33,536 nucleotides of DNA from Bradyrhizobium sp. NAS96.2 (GCF_001908235.1 NZ_LGHK01000064.1:1-33536), one strand, 5' to 3'. Positions 12,577 through 22,415 are shown, counted from the stretch's first letter. The notes: generated from the sequence alone by a model not told the origin. Made by a program: numbers and translations.

Positions 12577-13689
12577 CTATTCCGCGGACGGACCCGGCGG
12601 GACCTTGGCGCCGGCGAGCAGTCCGGCCAGCTCCACCTGCCGGCCGAGCCCGGTCTTCGCCAGCACGGCCTTGAGCTGGTTGCGCACCGTTTCGCGCGAG
12701 ATCCCGAATGTGACGGCGATCGCCTCGACGGTGCGTCCCTCGCCGATGCCGCGCGCGACGCGCGCTTCGGCCGGCGTCAGGTCGAACAGGCCCTGCAACA
12801 CTTCCGCGGTCGGCACCTCTGATGGCACCACCGGCGTCACGATCACGATCGCCAGCGCGCGGTCGAACAGGTCGCGCGCCGCGCCCTGGATCGGGACCAG
12901 ATGCACGATCAGCGGCGGACGATCGGCCTGTGCCGCGATCGGGACCGAGCGGACCTCCACGCCGATGAGGCCGTGATCGAGCGCTCCGACGGCCTGCGCG
13001 AACAGCGCATCGGCGGCAGGCACTGCCAGCGTCAGGCGATCGGTACGATCCTGCATCACGTCGGGCACCAGGCGGTTGAACAGCGTGTTGGCCGCCATCA
13101 GGCGACCGCCGCGCCGCAGCACCGCCGCGGGCAGGCCGAGCATCGCCAGCGACTCGGTTGCCGCCTTGGCGCGCTCCATCCCGAGCCGCGCTGACAGCAG
13201 CGCGGCTCGCGCCAGGTGCGGGCGCAGCGCATCGAGCTGTTCGATCGCTTCCGGCTCGATCGGCCCGTGCTGGTACTCGCGCTCGACGCTGAAGATCAGC
13301 ACGTCGCCGCTCGGCACCGGGATCGCAGTACCGGCGCCCCATCCGAGCCCGCGCGGACGGAAGAATTCGCGGATCTGGAAATCCTGCTGCACTTCCTCGG
13401 GCGTATCGAACACGTCGATGTCGCGCAGGAAGCCGGCATGATTGGCCGCGAGCAGGCGCGGCAACCGCCCGTTGCGCTCGTGCCAGCCGCCTTCGACATA
13501 GGCAACCGTGTCGTCGTGCATGTCGGGGGAGGCGACCCAACGGACGTCGTGCGGGTCTGCCGTCAGCAGCACGATACCGCGCGCCCGCGCGATCCCGCCG
13601 ACCTGATGCAGAACGTTCGGCCATAACTCCGGGAGGACCGCGGCCTCATAGGCCAGTTCAATCAGATGCTCGTGCAGGTCGTTCGCCAT
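12577..13689 (-). CDS. LuxR-type transcriptional regulator with N-terminal sensory region
   Basis: A 370-residue regulator. The C-terminal GerE/LuxR helix-turn-helix spans about 308-365 (LFDLTPAEARVARGIGEG, then VTFGISRETVRNQLKAVLAKTGL). The first 180 residues resemble a PAS/GAF-like sensor (RGIVLLTADPHDVRWVASPD), and a second PAS-like stretch follows near 185-290 (AAVLRRGGRLMAAN). No receiver Asp pattern or acyl-homoserine-lactone domain is evident. Its target is not shown; the convergent hydrolase is not an obvious one. Start ATG 13689 has GGAATGG upstream. Confidence 0.85.
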   Translation of the reverse strand: MANDLHEHLIELAYEAAVLPELWPNVLHQVGGIARARGIVLLTADPHDVRWVASPDMHDDTVAYVEGGWHERNGRLPRLLAANHAGFLRDIDVFDTPEEVQQDFQIREFFRPRGLGWGAGTAIPVPSGDVLIFSVEREYQHGPIEPEAIEQLDALRPHLARAALLSARLGMERAKAATESLAMLGLPAAVLRRGGRLMAANTLFNRLVPDVMQDRTDRLTLAVPAADALFAQAVGALDHGLIGVEVRSVPIAAQADRPPLIVHLVPIQGAARDLFDRALAIVIVTPVVPSEVPTAEVLQGLFDLTPAEARVARGIGEGRTVEAIAVTFGISRETVRNQLKAVLAKTGLGRQVELAGLLAGAKVPPGPSAE

Positions 13690-14266
13690 CGGCCATTCCA
13701 GAAATGCTGTTGCCCAACAGATAACCCTTCGATCGCGGAATTATTGCCTAGAGCAATTCAGTCTGGCCTACGAGTCCGGGCTATTCCGGTGCGACCACTC
13801 GTATCTCGAGGAATTCCGGTGTTTGGCGGTCTAGCGGGTAGAGCCTCGCGCCTGCGTGCCGGGTCTCGTTCGTTTGGCAGCGATCCGGCGCGCGGCTGCC
13901 AGCGCAGCCTGCGCCCAGACCAGGAGCTCTTGGGCTCGAGCGACGCGCCGAAGGCCGCCGACGCCAGGGTCACCGAGATCAAGCCCAAGACTTGATGATC
14001 AAGCTCGATGACTGGGACCTGACGATCGCCGGCGGTTGTGGCGAAATTGAACCCGCGTGACAGTCAGACATCTTTCCGACGTGTCGCGAAACGTAGTCGC
14101 CATGAATTGCCGCCGCGCCCGGCCCGGCAGCGTCACACGTTTGCAACGCTGCGCGCGATCGTTCGACCATGAACATCCTTTAATTTGTATCCGCGCGACT
14201 TGTCGCGCCTGCTAGGCGGCCATCTTGTGACATTCAGTCGAGCCGTCGCCGGCTCGGGGAGGGCCG
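13690..14266. other. 577-base gap with no convincing gene
   Basis: This stretch separates the divergent LuxR-type and Cys-rich hydrolase genes and must hold both promoters. A minus-strand frame at 13758-13988 starts with a hydrophobic, signal-like segment (ISVTLASAAFGA) but opens with TTG and turns into Arg/Pro-rich sequence, so I do not call it. The 13-base palindrome CTTGATGATCAAG lies at 13991-14003. No clear -10/-35 pair, tRNA or repeat of the other families is visible. Confidence 0.5.
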
Positions 14267-15400
14267 ATGATCAGCCGCAGGGCGCTTTCCGGATTGCTGA
14301 TGACGCTGGTCGGACCCTCATCGATCACCGGCAACACGCTGGGGCTCGGTCATTGCCGGGGATCGTGCGCGAATGTCGACCTGCCGGCACTTGGCTACGA
14401 TACGTTCTGCCGGTCGTTCTTCGATATCGCGGCGAAGGGAAAACTGCGCGCGATCGCAACCGGCCCGGACATCCGGCGGGAGATGCGGTCGCTGTTCCGG
14501 GCGCGGCGGCTCTATCGGCCTTCCCGCGACGATATCCGGATTCTCTGGCGCGACACGGCGGATGGATTCTCGGTCGCGAAAGTCGAGTTCGATCTGGAAT
14601 GCGGCGTGCCGGTGCGAGGATGTCTCGGGATCCCCGACGGCGCGTTCAAGGGATTGATCCTGCTCGGTCACGGCATGGCGAGCACGCCGGAGCGATGCTT
14701 CGATGATGCCGACAAGGACTACATGAACGCGCTCGGCAAGCAGCTTTGCCAGGACGGCTATGTCGTCTGGTGTCCCTACATCGTCCAGATCGGAAATCAG
14801 GAAAGCCAGAACAACATCGCCGCGATGCTGGCATCCCATGGCGTCTCCGCGCACAACGTGTCGTGCGCATCGATCGACGCCGGTGAAACCGTCTGCCGGA
14901 AGCTGACCGGAGCGTCCGGTCTGAATATCGGCGTCTACGGGGTGTCCTCGGGTGCGTTTCTCGCGTTGCATCTGGAAGCCGCGACGGGGCGGATGCGGCC
15001 GACCGTCGTCTCCGGATATATGCGCGACGAGAAGAAGTTTCTGATGTCGTCCACCATCAGCAAGAACCTCGGCATCGAACTTGCGGCCTACATTCATTTC
15101 GCCAACAGCCGTGCAAAATACACCGGCGCGGAGCTGGCATACCTGCTCTGTCCGTGCCCGCTGTTCGTCGAGATCGGCAGCCACGATGCTGCAAACGCGA
15201 TCGAGCTCGGGCGGGACGAGAAGTTTGCGGAAATGCAGTCGGTCTACGCGGCCGCAGCCCATCCGCAACTGATCGAGATGGACGTCTTCGACGGCGTGCA
15301 CGAGGCCAGCGGCAAGCGCGCAAGGCCGTGGCTGTACGGCCATCTGGCGTCGCCTGTCTATCAAGAGACATCTCGCTTGAAGAACGCCATCGCGCTGTGA
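14267..15400 (+). CDS. Cys-rich alpha/beta-hydrolase-fold protein
   Basis: A 377-residue protein with an alpha/beta-hydrolase core. The strand and oxyanion region is GLILLGHGMAS (129-139). The nucleophile elbow is GVSSGA with Ser228, followed by a likely Asp in EIGSHDAAN (about 307) and His345 in FDGVHEASG. The N-terminal 25 residues may be a signal or anchor (SRRALSGLLMTLVG). About a dozen cysteines, including CPCP near 295-298, are unusual for this fold and suggest disulfides or metal binding. GGGGAGGG right before ATG 14267 fixes the start. The exact family and substrate are not recognised; acetyl-xylan-esterase or Abhydrolase_7-type lineages are possible. Confidence 0.72.
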   Translation: MISRRALSGLLMTLVGPSSITGNTLGLGHCRGSCANVDLPALGYDTFCRSFFDIAAKGKLRAIATGPDIRREMRSLFRARRLYRPSRDDIRILWRDTADGFSVAKVEFDLECGVPVRGCLGIPDGAFKGLILLGHGMASTPERCFDDADKDYMNALGKQLCQDGYVVWCPYIVQIGNQESQNNIAAMLASHGVSAHNVSCASIDAGETVCRKLTGASGLNIGVYGVSSGAFLALHLEAATGRMRPTVVSGYMRDEKKFLMSSTISKNLGIELAAYIHFANSRAKYTGAELAYLLCPCPLFVEIGSHDAANAIELGRDEKFAEMQSVYAAAAHPQLIEMDVFDGVHEASGKRARPWLYGHLASPVYQETSRLKNAIAL

Positions 15401-15555
15401 GTGGCGGCCGCTATTCCCGCTGCAATACGTCGCCGAACCTGCGCCGTGTCGCAGATGCCCGTCCCTGACTTCGATCCTGCCGGCGGCACGCTTGCGCGTA
15501 TCACATTGATGGGAGCTTCCGGCGTCCGCGGCATGCCCCGAGCCGATGGCGATGA

Positions 15556-15600
15556 CGTTACAGGATTGTCGGATTGGGCGCGTTATGATCTCCTGTAACG
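15556..15600 (+). promoter_or_regulatory. 10-bp inverted repeat around a -10-like box before the RND operon
   Basis: CGTTACAGGA (15556-15565) and TCCTGTAACG (15591-15600) are perfect inverted arms. Between them TATGAT (15584-15589) looks like a -10; the left arm covers the expected -35 position and the right arm the start site, about 92 bases before the adaptor ATG. The layout suits a repressor with two half-sites. No TetR or other regulator gene is next to the pump, so the binding protein is unknown. Confidence 0.5.
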
Positions 15601-15691
15601 CACCTTGCCTGTCCCTGGCCTTCACGGTCTGAGGGAACTCGACGTCATATCCGTCTCGTCAAGCTTGTTGATAGCCGAAGGGTTGGACCGC

Positions 15692-16924
15692 ATGAGTGGT
15701 ACGGAACGAATGCTCGGTGGATTGGCAGGGCTTCTCGTATCGGCAGGACTTGCGGCTAGCGGGATGTCGGCGGCCCACGCCCAGGCAGGGCCGCCCGGGC
15801 CTCCTGCCGTCGGCGTGTTCGAGGCGGTGAAGCGGCCGGTCACCGAGACCAGTGAATTTCTGGGGCGCATCGAGGCCCCCAACCGCGTCAATGTGGTGGC
15901 GCGTGTCACGGCGTTCCTGGACAAGCGGAACTTCGTCGAGGGCGCCGAGGTCAAGGCCGGTGACCTCTTGTATCAACTCGAGCGCGGCCCGTTCGAGGCC
16001 GACCTCGCATCGAAGAAGGCGCAGGTCGCCCAGTTGCAGGCGACGCTGGTCAACGCCAAGCTGACCACCGACCGCGCCAAGGCCCTGATGGGCGGGCCGG
16101 CCGGCCAGCAATCGAACGTCGACGCCGCGGTCGCCAATCAGCAGAGCCTCGAGGCACAGGTGCAGGCCGCGCAGGCGCAGGTCGACCTGTCCCAGATCAA
16201 TCTCGACTACACCATGATCCACTCGCCGATCGACGGCAGGATCGGGCGCACCGCAGTCACCGAAGGCAACGTCGTGACGCCGAGTTCGGGAACCCTGACC
16301 ACCATCGTCAGCCAGGACCCGATGTATGTCACGTTCCCGGTGCCGGTGCGCGAGGCGCTCGATCTGCGCGAGCGCTATGCGACGCGCGGCGGCTTCAAGG
16401 CCGTCGTGATCCGCCTGCGTTTGACGGACGGCCGGCTCTACGACAAGGTCGGCGAGCTGAATTTCGTCAACAACACCATCGCGCAGAACACCGACACCAT
16501 TTCGCTGCGCGGCACGATTCCCAACCCGTCGACATACACCTCGGTCGCAACCGGCGGTGCGGTCCGCGAACTCACCGACAACGAGTTCGTGACCGTTCTG
16601 CTGGAAGGCGTGCAGCCGGTCGAGGTGCTGGCGATCCCGCGCTCGGCAGTGCTGTCGGACCAGCAGGGCGAATATGTCTACGTCGTCGGCGCGGACAACA
16701 AGGCCGAGCAGAAGCGGATCCAACTCGGACAATCGACGTCGACGATTGCGGCAGTGACGGGCGGCATCGCGCTTGGCGACAAGGTCATCGTCGAAGGACT
16801 GCAGAAGGTCAAGCCGGGCGAGGTGGTCGCGCCGGGGCCTGCCAGCGCGCTGATCCAATCGAGCATGAAGGTCTCGGCGGATGGTGGCGCCAGCGCGCCG
16901 AAATCGACGGGCAATAACCCATGA
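15692..16924 (+). CDS. RND efflux periplasmic adaptor (membrane fusion protein)
   Basis: A 410-residue adaptor of the AcrA/MexE type. Residues 1-32 are an export signal ([15 protein letters not shown], cleavage near AHAQ). Then come the beta-barrel/lipoyl half [20 protein letters not shown], a helical hairpin rich in Gln/Ala ([12 protein letters not shown]...[19 protein letters not shown]), the second lipoyl half [20 protein letters not shown], and the membrane-proximal domain ending [13 protein letters not shown]. It links the inner-membrane pump to an outer-membrane channel. The start at 15692 is chosen for the signal peptide and GAAGGG upstream. Its stop overlaps the pump start (ATGA). Confidence 0.93.
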   Translation: MSGTERMLGGLAGLLVSAGLAASGMSAAHAQAGPPGPPAVGVFEAVKRPVTETSEFLGRIEAPNRVNVVARVTAFLDKRNFVEGAEVKAGDLLYQLERGPFEADLASKKAQVAQLQATLVNAKLTTDRAKALMGGPAGQQSNVDAAVANQQSLEAQVQAAQAQVDLSQINLDYTMIHSPIDGRIGRTAVTEGNVVTPSSGTLTTIVSQDPMYVTFPVPVREALDLRERYATRGGFKAVVIRLRLTDGRLYDKVGELNFVNNTIAQNTDTISLRGTIPNPSTYTSVATGGAVRELTDNEFVTVLLEGVQPVEVLAIPRSAVLSDQQGEYVYVVGADNKAEQKRIQLGQSTSTIAAVTGGIALGDKVIVEGLQKVKPGEVVAPGPASALIQSSMKVSADGGASAPKSTGNNP

Positions 16925-19900
16925 TTTCCGCTGTTTTCGTCGATCGTCCGCGGCTTGCGATCGTCATCGCGTTCGTGATCACGATCGCGGGCGCGCTGGC
17001 GCTGATGCAAATCCCGGTCGCCCAGTTCCCGGACATCGTGCCGCCGCAGGTCACGGTCTCGGCCGTGTTCCCCGGCGCTTCGGCCGAAGTTGTCGAATCG
17101 AGCGTCGCCCAGCCGCTGGAAGCGCAGGTCGTGGGCGTCGACAAGATGCTCTACATGAAGTCGACCAGCGGCAACGACGGCAGCTATACGCTGACGGTCT
17201 CGTTCGCGCTCGGCACCGATCCCGACATCAACACCGTCAACGTCAACAACCGGGTGCAGAGCGCGCTCGCGCAATTGCCGACCGAGGTGCAGGCGCAAGG
17301 CCTGACCGTGCAGAAGAAATCCTCGGCCGTGCTGCAGTTCATCGTGCTGTACAGCAAGAGCGGCGAGCAGGACCCGCTGTTCATCACCAACTACGCCATC
17401 ATCAACGTGCTGGACGCGATCTCGCGCACGCCCGGCGTCGGGCAGGCCTCGCTGTTCGCCAAGCTGAACTATTCGATGCGGATCTGGTTCGACACCCAGC
17501 GCCTGACCAGCCTCAATCTGGCGCCGTCGGACGTGATCGCCGCGATCCGTGCCCAGAGCGTGCAGGCGCCGGTCGGCCGCATCGGCGCGCGTCCGATCAG
17601 CAACGATCAGCAGTTCCAGTTCAACGTGCAGACCCAGGGCCGCCTGACGACATCCAAGCAGTTCGGCGACATCGTGCTGCGCGCCAATCCGGACGGATCG
17701 GTGCTGCGGATCAGGGACGTCGCCCGCGTCGAGATCGGCGCGCAGAACATGGATTCGGAGTCGCGGATCGACGGCAATCCCGGCGTGCCGATGGGCATCT
17801 ATCTCGCGCCCGGCGCCAATGCCGTGACCACGGCCAAGGCCGTGCAGGCGACGCTTGCGAAGTTGTCGGAGCGGTTTCCGCCGGGCCTGACCTACCTCGT
17901 GCAGTACGACTCCACGACCTTCGTCTCCGATACGATCAAGGAAGTGATGAAGACGCTCGGCGAGGCCTTCGTGCTCGTCGTGATCGTGGTGTTCCTGTTC
18001 CTCGGCAATCTGCGCGCCACGGTGATTCCGGCGGTCGCGGTTCCGGTCAGCCTGATCGGCGCCTTCGCGGTGCTGCTGGCGCTCGGCTATTCCGCCAACA
18101 CGGTCTCGCTGCTGGCGATGGTGCTTGCGATCGGTATCGTGGTCGACGACGCCATCGTCGTGGTCGAGAACGTCGAACGCGTCATGGAGGAGGAACCTGA
18201 GCTGTCGCCGGCCGACGCCACCAAGAAGGCGATGGCGCAGATCACGGCGCCGATCATCGCGATCTCGCTGGTGCTCCTCTCGGTGTTCGTGCCGATCGCG
18301 TTCATCCCCGGCATCTCCGGCACGCTGTTCCGCCAGTTCGCGGTGACGATCAGCGCGGCGATGGTGATCTCGGCGCTGAACGCGCTGACATTGTCGCCGG
18401 CGCTGTGTGCCGTGTTCCTGCGCCACGGCGGACCGCGCCGCGGCATCATGGGACGGGTGCTCGATAGCATCGACTGGGTGCGCGACCGCTATGCCGGCGT
18501 GGTGCAGCGGCTGGTTCGCCTTGCGGTACTGTCGCTGGTCGCGGTGCTGGTGTTTGCCGGTGCGGTGGTCGGCGTGTCGAAGATCACGCCGACCGGCTTC
18601 CTGCCCGAAGAGGACCAGGGCGCCTTCTTCATCGCGGTGCAGCTGCCTGACGGCGCCTCCGTGGCGCGCACCAGCGAGGTCACCAAGCAGGTCGAGGCGC
18701 TGTTGAAGAAGAACCCGGCGGTCGACCACGTGCTGTCGATCATCGGCTTCTCGTTGCTTGATGGTGCGAGCGAGCCGAATTCCGCCTTCATGGTGGCGCG
18801 CATGAAGGCGTTCGCTGACCGCAAGGCCGTCACCGACTCGGTGCAGGCCGCGATCGGGCAGACCTTCGTCGGGGGATCGCAGATCCGTCAGGCCTCGGTG
18901 CTGCCGTTCAATCTGCCGCCGATCATCGGGCTCTCGACATCAGGCGGCTTCGAATATCAGCTCGAGGCGCTGGAAGGGCAGGATCCGGCTTCGCTCAGCA
19001 GTGTGATGGGCGGATTGATCGGCGCCGCCAACCGCAATCCGAACCTAGCCCGCGTGTTCTCGACCTTCACCGCGACCAATCCATCGGTTTATCTCGACAT
19101 CGATCGTGCCAAGGCGCAGGCGCTCGGCCTCAACATGGCTGACGTCTTCACCGCGCTGCAGGCCACGCTCGGCGGCATCTATGTCAACAACTTCAACCTG
19201 TTTGGTCGCACCTGGCAGGTCAACGTGCAGGGCGATGCCGCCGATCGCCGCGACATTCCCGACATCTGGCAGATCTATGTGCGTAACACCGGCGGCGAGA
19301 TGGTGCCGATCCGATCGATCGCAAGCTTGCGGATCGTCACCGGCCCGCAGGTGATCACGCGCTACAACAACTATCGCTCGGTCACGGTGAACGGCAGCCC
19401 GGCGGCGGGCGTGTCGTCGGGCACCGCGATCGCGACGATGGCCGACCTCTCGAAGACGACGCTGCCTTCAGGCTATTCCTATGAGTGGACCGGCACCGCC
19501 TATCAGGAGCAGGCGGCCTCCGGCCAAACCGGCATCATTCTCGCGCTCGCGGTGCTGTTTGCCTATCTGTTCCTGGTGGCCCTGTATGAGAGCTGGACGA
19601 TCCCGATTCCCGTGCTGCTGTCGGTCACGGTCGGCGTGTTCGGCTCCTATCTCGCGATCAAGCTCGCAGGGCTCAACCTCGATCTCTACGGCCAGATCGG
19701 CCTCGTCGTGCTGATCGCGCTCGCCGCCAAGAACGGCATCCTGATCGTCGAGTTCGCCAAGGAGCAGCGCGAAGCCGGCCAGCCGATCGCGGAAGCCGCG
19801 ACGATGGGCGCGCAGATGCGCTTCCGCGCGGTGATGATGACCTCCATCGCCTTCATCCTCGGCCTGGTGCCGCTGGTGGTCGCGACCGGCGCCGCGGAAA

Positions 19901-20067
19901 TCAGCCGGCGTGCGGTCGGCACTGCGGTGTTCGGCGGCATGCTCGCGGCGAGTTCGATCGGCATCTTCCTGGTGCCGATGCTCTTTGTCACCTTCCAGGG
20001 CTGGCGCGAAGGTGTGAAGAACCGCTTCGGTCGTCGGAGCAAGACGGAACAACCGGCGTCGCATTAG
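16921..20067 (+). CDS. RND multidrug efflux pump, HAE-1 family (AcrB/MexF-like)
   Basis: A 1048-residue proton-driven transporter of typical length. It opens with TM1 after [14 protein letters not shown], followed by two large periplasmic loops and twelve helices. The proton relay is intact: Asp409-Asp410 in [15 protein letters not shown] (TM4) and Lys937 in [15 protein letters not shown] (TM10). The GFLPEEDQG block precedes the second porter region. It pumps amphipathic drugs, dyes or plant compounds out of the periplasm and membrane. Translation is coupled to the adaptor by the ATGA overlap. No outer-membrane TolC-type gene is adjacent, so a shared channel is probably used. The substrate is not predictable from sequence. 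Confidence 0.95.
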   Translation: MISAVFVDRPRLAIVIAFVITIAGALALMQIPVAQFPDIVPPQVTVSAVFPGASAEVVESSVAQPLEAQVVGVDKMLYMKSTSGNDGSYTLTVSFALGTDPDINTVNVNNRVQSALAQLPTEVQAQGLTVQKKSSAVLQFIVLYSKSGEQDPLFITNYAIINVLDAISRTPGVGQASLFAKLNYSMRIWFDTQRLTSLNLAPSDVIAAIRAQSVQAPVGRIGARPISNDQQFQFNVQTQGRLTTSKQFGDIVLRANPDGSVLRIRDVARVEIGAQNMDSESRIDGNPGVPMGIYLAPGANAVTTAKAVQATLAKLSERFPPGLTYLVQYDSTTFVSDTIKEVMKTLGEAFVLVVIVVFLFLGNLRATVIPAVAVPVSLIGAFAVLLALGYSANTVSLLAMVLAIGIVVDDAIVVVENVERVMEEEPELSPADATKKAMAQITAPIIAISLVLLSVFVPIAFIPGISGTLFRQFAVTISAAMVISALNALTLSPALCAVFLRHGGPRRGIMGRVLDSIDWVRDRYAGVVQRLVRLAVLSLVAVLVFAGAVVGVSKITPTGFLPEEDQGAFFIAVQLPDGASVARTSEVTKQVEALLKKNPAVDHVLSIIGFSLLDGASEPNSAFMVARMKAFADRKAVTDSVQAAIGQTFVGGSQIRQASVLPFNLPPIIGLSTSGGFEYQLEALEGQDPASLSSVMGGLIGAANRNPNLARVFSTFTATNPSVYLDIDRAKAQALGLNMADVFTALQATLGGIYVNNFNLFGRTWQVNVQGDAADRRDIPDIWQIYVRNTGGEMVPIRSIASLRIVTGPQVITRYNNYRSVTVNGSPAAGVSSGTAIATMADLSKTTLPSGYSYEWTGTAYQEQAASGQTGIILALAVLFAYLFLVALYESWTIPIPVLLSVTVGVFGSYLAIKLAGLNLDLYGQIGLVVLIALAAKNGILIVEFAKEQREAGQPIAEAATMGAQMRFRAVMMTSIAFILGLVPLVVATGAAEISRRAVGTAVFGGMLAASSIGIFLVPMLFVTFQGWREGVKNRFGRRSKTEQPASH

Positions 20068-20102
20068 ATCCGGCTAATCCCATCGCGCATTAGCGGGGCG
20101 CG

Positions 20103-20129
20103 TGAGGCGGGGCTATACTGCCCGCCTCA
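20103..20129 (+). promoter_or_regulatory. 9-bp inverted repeat flanking a TATACT -10 box
   Basis: TGAGGCGGG (20103-20111) and CCCGCCTCA (20121-20129) are perfect arms with TATACT (20114-20119) in the spacer, 17 bases before the TTG start at 20146. No good -35 is found, so promoter function is uncertain. The same element could be the terminator hairpin of the pump gene, which ends 36 bases upstream. Confidence 0.45.
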
Positions 20130-20145
20130 TCGATGGAGTTCCGGA

Positions 20146-20628
20146 TTGAGCGTTGCCTTCACCAAGGAAGAAAGTGCCGAGACCGCGTCCGAAACGCTGT
20201 TGCCGGACCGTCCTATCTCGCCGCATCCCAATCTGGTGACCGATGCGGGACGCAAGGCGCTGGAGCGCCAGCTTCTGGAGGCGCGCGCCGGCTACGAGGC
20301 CGCGCAGCAGCTGGAGGACGTCAACGAGCGGCGGCGGCAGTCGGCGGTTCCGCTGCGCGACGCGCGTTATCTCACGGAGCGGCTGCGCACCGCGCAGGTC
20401 GTCGCCGATCCTGCTTCGACGGAAGCCGTTGCCTTCGGCAGCACCGTGACCTTCAGCCGCGCCGACGGCCGCGTGCAGACCTACCGCATCGTCGGTGAGG
20501 ACGAAGCCGATCCAAAGGCCGGCTCGATTTCGTTCGTCTCGCCGGTGGCAAGGTCGTTGATGGGCAAGGCCTTGGGCGATGTCGTCGGCACTGGCGATCA
20601 GGAGCTGGAGATCGTGGCGATCGCCTAG
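20146..20628 (+). CDS. GreA/GreB-family transcription elongation factor-like protein
   Basis: A 160-residue protein with GreA/GreB architecture: an N-terminal region with a helical hairpin (LVTDAGRKALERQLLEARAGY...LRDARYLTERLRTAQ), then the FKBP-like C-terminal domain (VAFGSTVTFSRADGRVQTYRIVG, ISFVSPVARSLMGKALGDVV). True Gre factors carry an acidic pair at the coiled-coil tip for transcript cleavage; here the tip region reads QQLEDVNERRRQS, so an acidic pair may be kept. The extra 25-residue N-terminus suggests a lineage-specific paralog beside the housekeeping greA. TTG at 20146 with GGAG upstream is the best start. It converges with bioR after 17 bases. Confidence 0.85.
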   Translation: MSVAFTKEESAETASETLLPDRPISPHPNLVTDAGRKALERQLLEARAGYEAAQQLEDVNERRRQSAVPLRDARYLTERLRTAQVVADPASTEAVAFGSTVTFSRADGRVQTYRIVGEDEADPKAGSISFVSPVARSLMGKALGDVVGTGDQELEIVAIA

Positions 20629-20645
20629 CGGACAGTGGCTCCCAA

Positions 20646-21284
20646 TCACGCCGCCGGCAGCGCAAGCCGCTCGATCGTCTGGATATGCCGCGCCAGAAGG
20701 CTGCAGGCCTGCTCGATGTTGCGGGCGCGCAGCGCCTGCAGGATCACGCGATGATCCTGGCTCGGCCGTGGCCGCCAGCCGGCGTTGCGCGCCATCGCGA
20801 ACACCAGGCGTGAATTCGCCAGCTGCAACCCGTCGAGGCTGGCGAGCAGACGCGGCATCGCACAGGGCGCGACCAGCGCGTGATGAAAGGCGCGATTGGC
20901 CATCTCGAAGTCCTGCACCGTCTCGGCATTGTCGCCTTCGACCAGCGCGACCTCGATCCGGGCCAGATGGGCCGACGTGAATTTGGGTGCGGCATTGCGC
21001 AGCGCGACCACCTCGAGGGCGGCGCGCATCTCGGCGATCTCCTTCACCGACTTGGTGTCGAGCGGCGCAACCCGCACGCCGCGGCGCGGCACCGCAACGA
21101 CGAGATGCTGCGCCTCCAATTGCCTGAAGGCCTCGCGCACCGGGACGTGGCTGGAATGGAATTCCCGCGCGACATGGTCCTGTCGCAGCGGCGCATCCGG
21201 GGGCAAGGTGCCGCTGATGATGCGCTTGCCGATCGCCTCGGCAATGCGTCCGGCGGTCGTCGTGTTCTCGCTCTCGTCCATCAT
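20646..21284 (-). CDS. bioR: GntR/FadR-family regulator, probable biotin repressor BioR
   Basis: A 212-residue repressor. The N-terminal GntR winged helix spans about 10-75 (RIAEAIGKRIISGTL, VAREFHSSHVPVREAFRQL, RRGVRVAPL). The C-terminal FCD all-helical effector domain covers about 85-205 (EMRAALEVVALRNAA, FHHALVAPCAMPRLL). Divergent placement from bioB, and BioR boxes before both genes, identify it as BioR, which in Agrobacterium and Brucella binds TTATMKATAA-type sites to repress biotin genes. Tandem ATGs at 21284 and 21281 are possible starts. The BioR box lies only 3 bases upstream of the first, so it probably represses itself and may be read from a very short leader. Confidence 0.87.
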   Translation of the reverse strand: MMDESENTTTAGRIAEAIGKRIISGTLPPDAPLRQDHVAREFHSSHVPVREAFRQLEAQHLVVAVPRRGVRVAPLDTKSVKEIAEMRAALEVVALRNAAPKFTSAHLARIEVALVEGDNAETVQDFEMANRAFHHALVAPCAMPRLLASLDGLQLANSRLVFAMARNAGWRPRPSQDHRVILQALRARNIEQACSLLARHIQTIERLALPAA

Positions 21285-21287
21285 AGA

Positions 21288-21297
21288 TTATCTATCA
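21288..21297 (-). promoter_or_regulatory. BioR box at the bioR start
   Basis: TTATCTATCA matches the BioR consensus TTATMKATAA at nine of ten positions. It sits 3 bases upstream of the first bioR ATG and overlaps a minus-strand GATAAT -10-like hexamer, which suits negative autoregulation. Confidence 0.75.
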
Positions 21298-21351
21298 AAA
21301 AAACGAGTGCGCTCTCGCGGAGCCTCGGCTAGCATCATTTTAAGTCCAAGA

Positions 21352-21380
21352 TGATAGATAATATACCAGATTATCTATGA
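21352..21380 (+). promoter_or_regulatory. Paired BioR boxes in the bioB promoter
   Basis: TGATAGATAA (21352-21361) and TTATCTATGA (21371-21380) each match the BioR consensus at nine of ten positions and face each other across 9 bases. They bracket TAATAT (21359-21364), a probable -10, and end 22 bases before the bioB ATG at 21403. Binding would block polymerase when biotin is sufficient. Confidence 0.8.
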
Positions 21381-21402
21381 TTACAACAAGAAGGCAAGCC
21401 AG

Positions 21403-22398
21403 ATGGTTGATGTCGTAGAGATCGAACGGACCGAGAGCCGCGCCAGCGTAGCGCCCCAAAAGCGCTGGGAGCGTGCCGAAGCTGAAGCGCTCTATAATTT
21501 GCCGTTCGCGGACCTGATGTTCCAGGCGCAGGGCGTCCACCGCGCCAACTTCAATCCGAACCACGTCGAAACCGCGAGCTTGCTCAGCATCAAGACCGGC
21601 GGCTGTCCGGAAGACTGCGGCTACTGCTCCCAGAGCGCGCATTACGACACCGGCCTGAGGGCCACCCGCCTGATGCCGCGGGACGAGGTGGTTGCGGTGG
21701 CGCAGCGCGCCAAGGATGCCGGCGCAACCCGCTTCTGCATGGCCGCGGCCTGGCGCAGTCCCAAGGACCGCGATCTCGATCAGGTCTGCGACATGGTCAG
21801 CGCGGTGAAGGGGCTGGGCATGGAGACCTGCGTCACGCTCGGCATGCTGACGCCGGACCAGGCTGAACGCCTTTCCGACGCCGGGCTCGATTTCTACAAC
21901 CACAACGTCGATACCTCGCCGGAGTTCTACGACAAGATCATCACCACCCGCACCTTGCAGGACCGCATCGATACGCTGGCGCATGTGCGCGATGCCGGCA
22001 TCAAGGTCTGCTGCGGCGGCATTATCGGGATGGGCGAACAGGTCGACGACCGGCTCGGCATGCTGATGCTGCTCGCCAACCTCCCGAGCCATCCGGAGAG
22101 CGTGCCGATCAATCTGTGGAACGAGGTCAAGGGCGTGCCGGTTAACGACACCGCGGAGCGTCCCGATCCGATCGCGTTGGTGCGATTGGTCGCCACCGCA
22201 CGGATCATGATGCCGAACAGCGTGGTGCGGCTGTCGGCCGGACGGCAATACATGACCGATGAACTGCAGGCGCTGTGCTTCCTGGCCGGCGCGAACTCGA
22301 TCTTCATCGGCGATGTGCTGCTGACCACCAAGAACCCGCAGCGCGACCGCGATGCCGATCTGCTGGATCGGCTCGGCATCAACTCCGCCCTCGCCTGA
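21403..22398 (+). CDS. bioB: Biotin synthase
   Basis: A 331-residue radical SAM enzyme that inserts sulfur into dethiobiotin, the last step of biotin synthesis. The SAM cluster motif is [13 protein letters not shown] with Cys68, Cys72 and Cys75. Other signatures are [15 protein letters not shown], the [10 protein letters not shown] strand, [12 protein letters not shown], and [14 protein letters not shown]. The C-terminal [15 protein letters not shown] holds the Arg that ligands the second [2Fe-2S] cluster. Length and order match the family throughout. It heads bioBFDA and is preceded by two BioR boxes. A weak AAGAAGGC at 21388-21395 serves as ribosome-binding site. Confidence 0.97.
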   Translation: MVDVVEIERTESRASVAPQKRWERAEAEALYNLPFADLMFQAQGVHRANFNPNHVETASLLSIKTGGCPEDCGYCSQSAHYDTGLRATRLMPRDEVVAVAQRAKDAGATRFCMAAAWRSPKDRDLDQVCDMVSAVKGLGMETCVTLGMLTPDQAERLSDAGLDFYNHNVDTSPEFYDKIITTRTLQDRIDTLAHVRDAGIKVCCGGIIGMGEQVDDRLGMLMLLANLPSHPESVPINLWNEVKGVPVNDTAERPDPIALVRLVATARIMMPNSVVRLSAGRQYMTDELQALCFLAGANSIFIGDVLLTTKNPQRDRDADLLDRLGINSALA

Positions 22399-22415
22399 CC
22401 GTAGCCTCCGGCACG

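Noticed and set aside
11717..13624. A 635-codon minus-strand open frame
   Set aside because: It overlaps the hydrolase on the opposite strand and the LuxR-type gene in another frame. Both of those have clear domains; this one has none.
13758..13988. Minus-strand frame with a signal-peptide-like start
   Set aside because: It has a TTG start, no Shine-Dalgarno, and Arg/Pro-rich sequence after 20 residues. I could not tell it from chance; a conservation search would decide.
13991..14003. CTTGATGATCAAG as a FixK/FNR box
   Set aside because: FNR-type sites need TTGAT-N4-ATCAA; here the spacer is one base.
16678..18729. A 683-codon minus-strand open frame
   Set aside because: Antisense to the RND adaptor and pump. 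Its composition (RHHDRDR-type) is the usual shadow of GC-rich coding sequence.
20068..20100. GCTAAT/ATTAGC as the terminator of the RND operon
   Set aside because: Only 6-bp arms with a 10-base loop and no T-run; the stronger 9-bp repeat at 20103-20129 is a better candidate for a structure at this junction.
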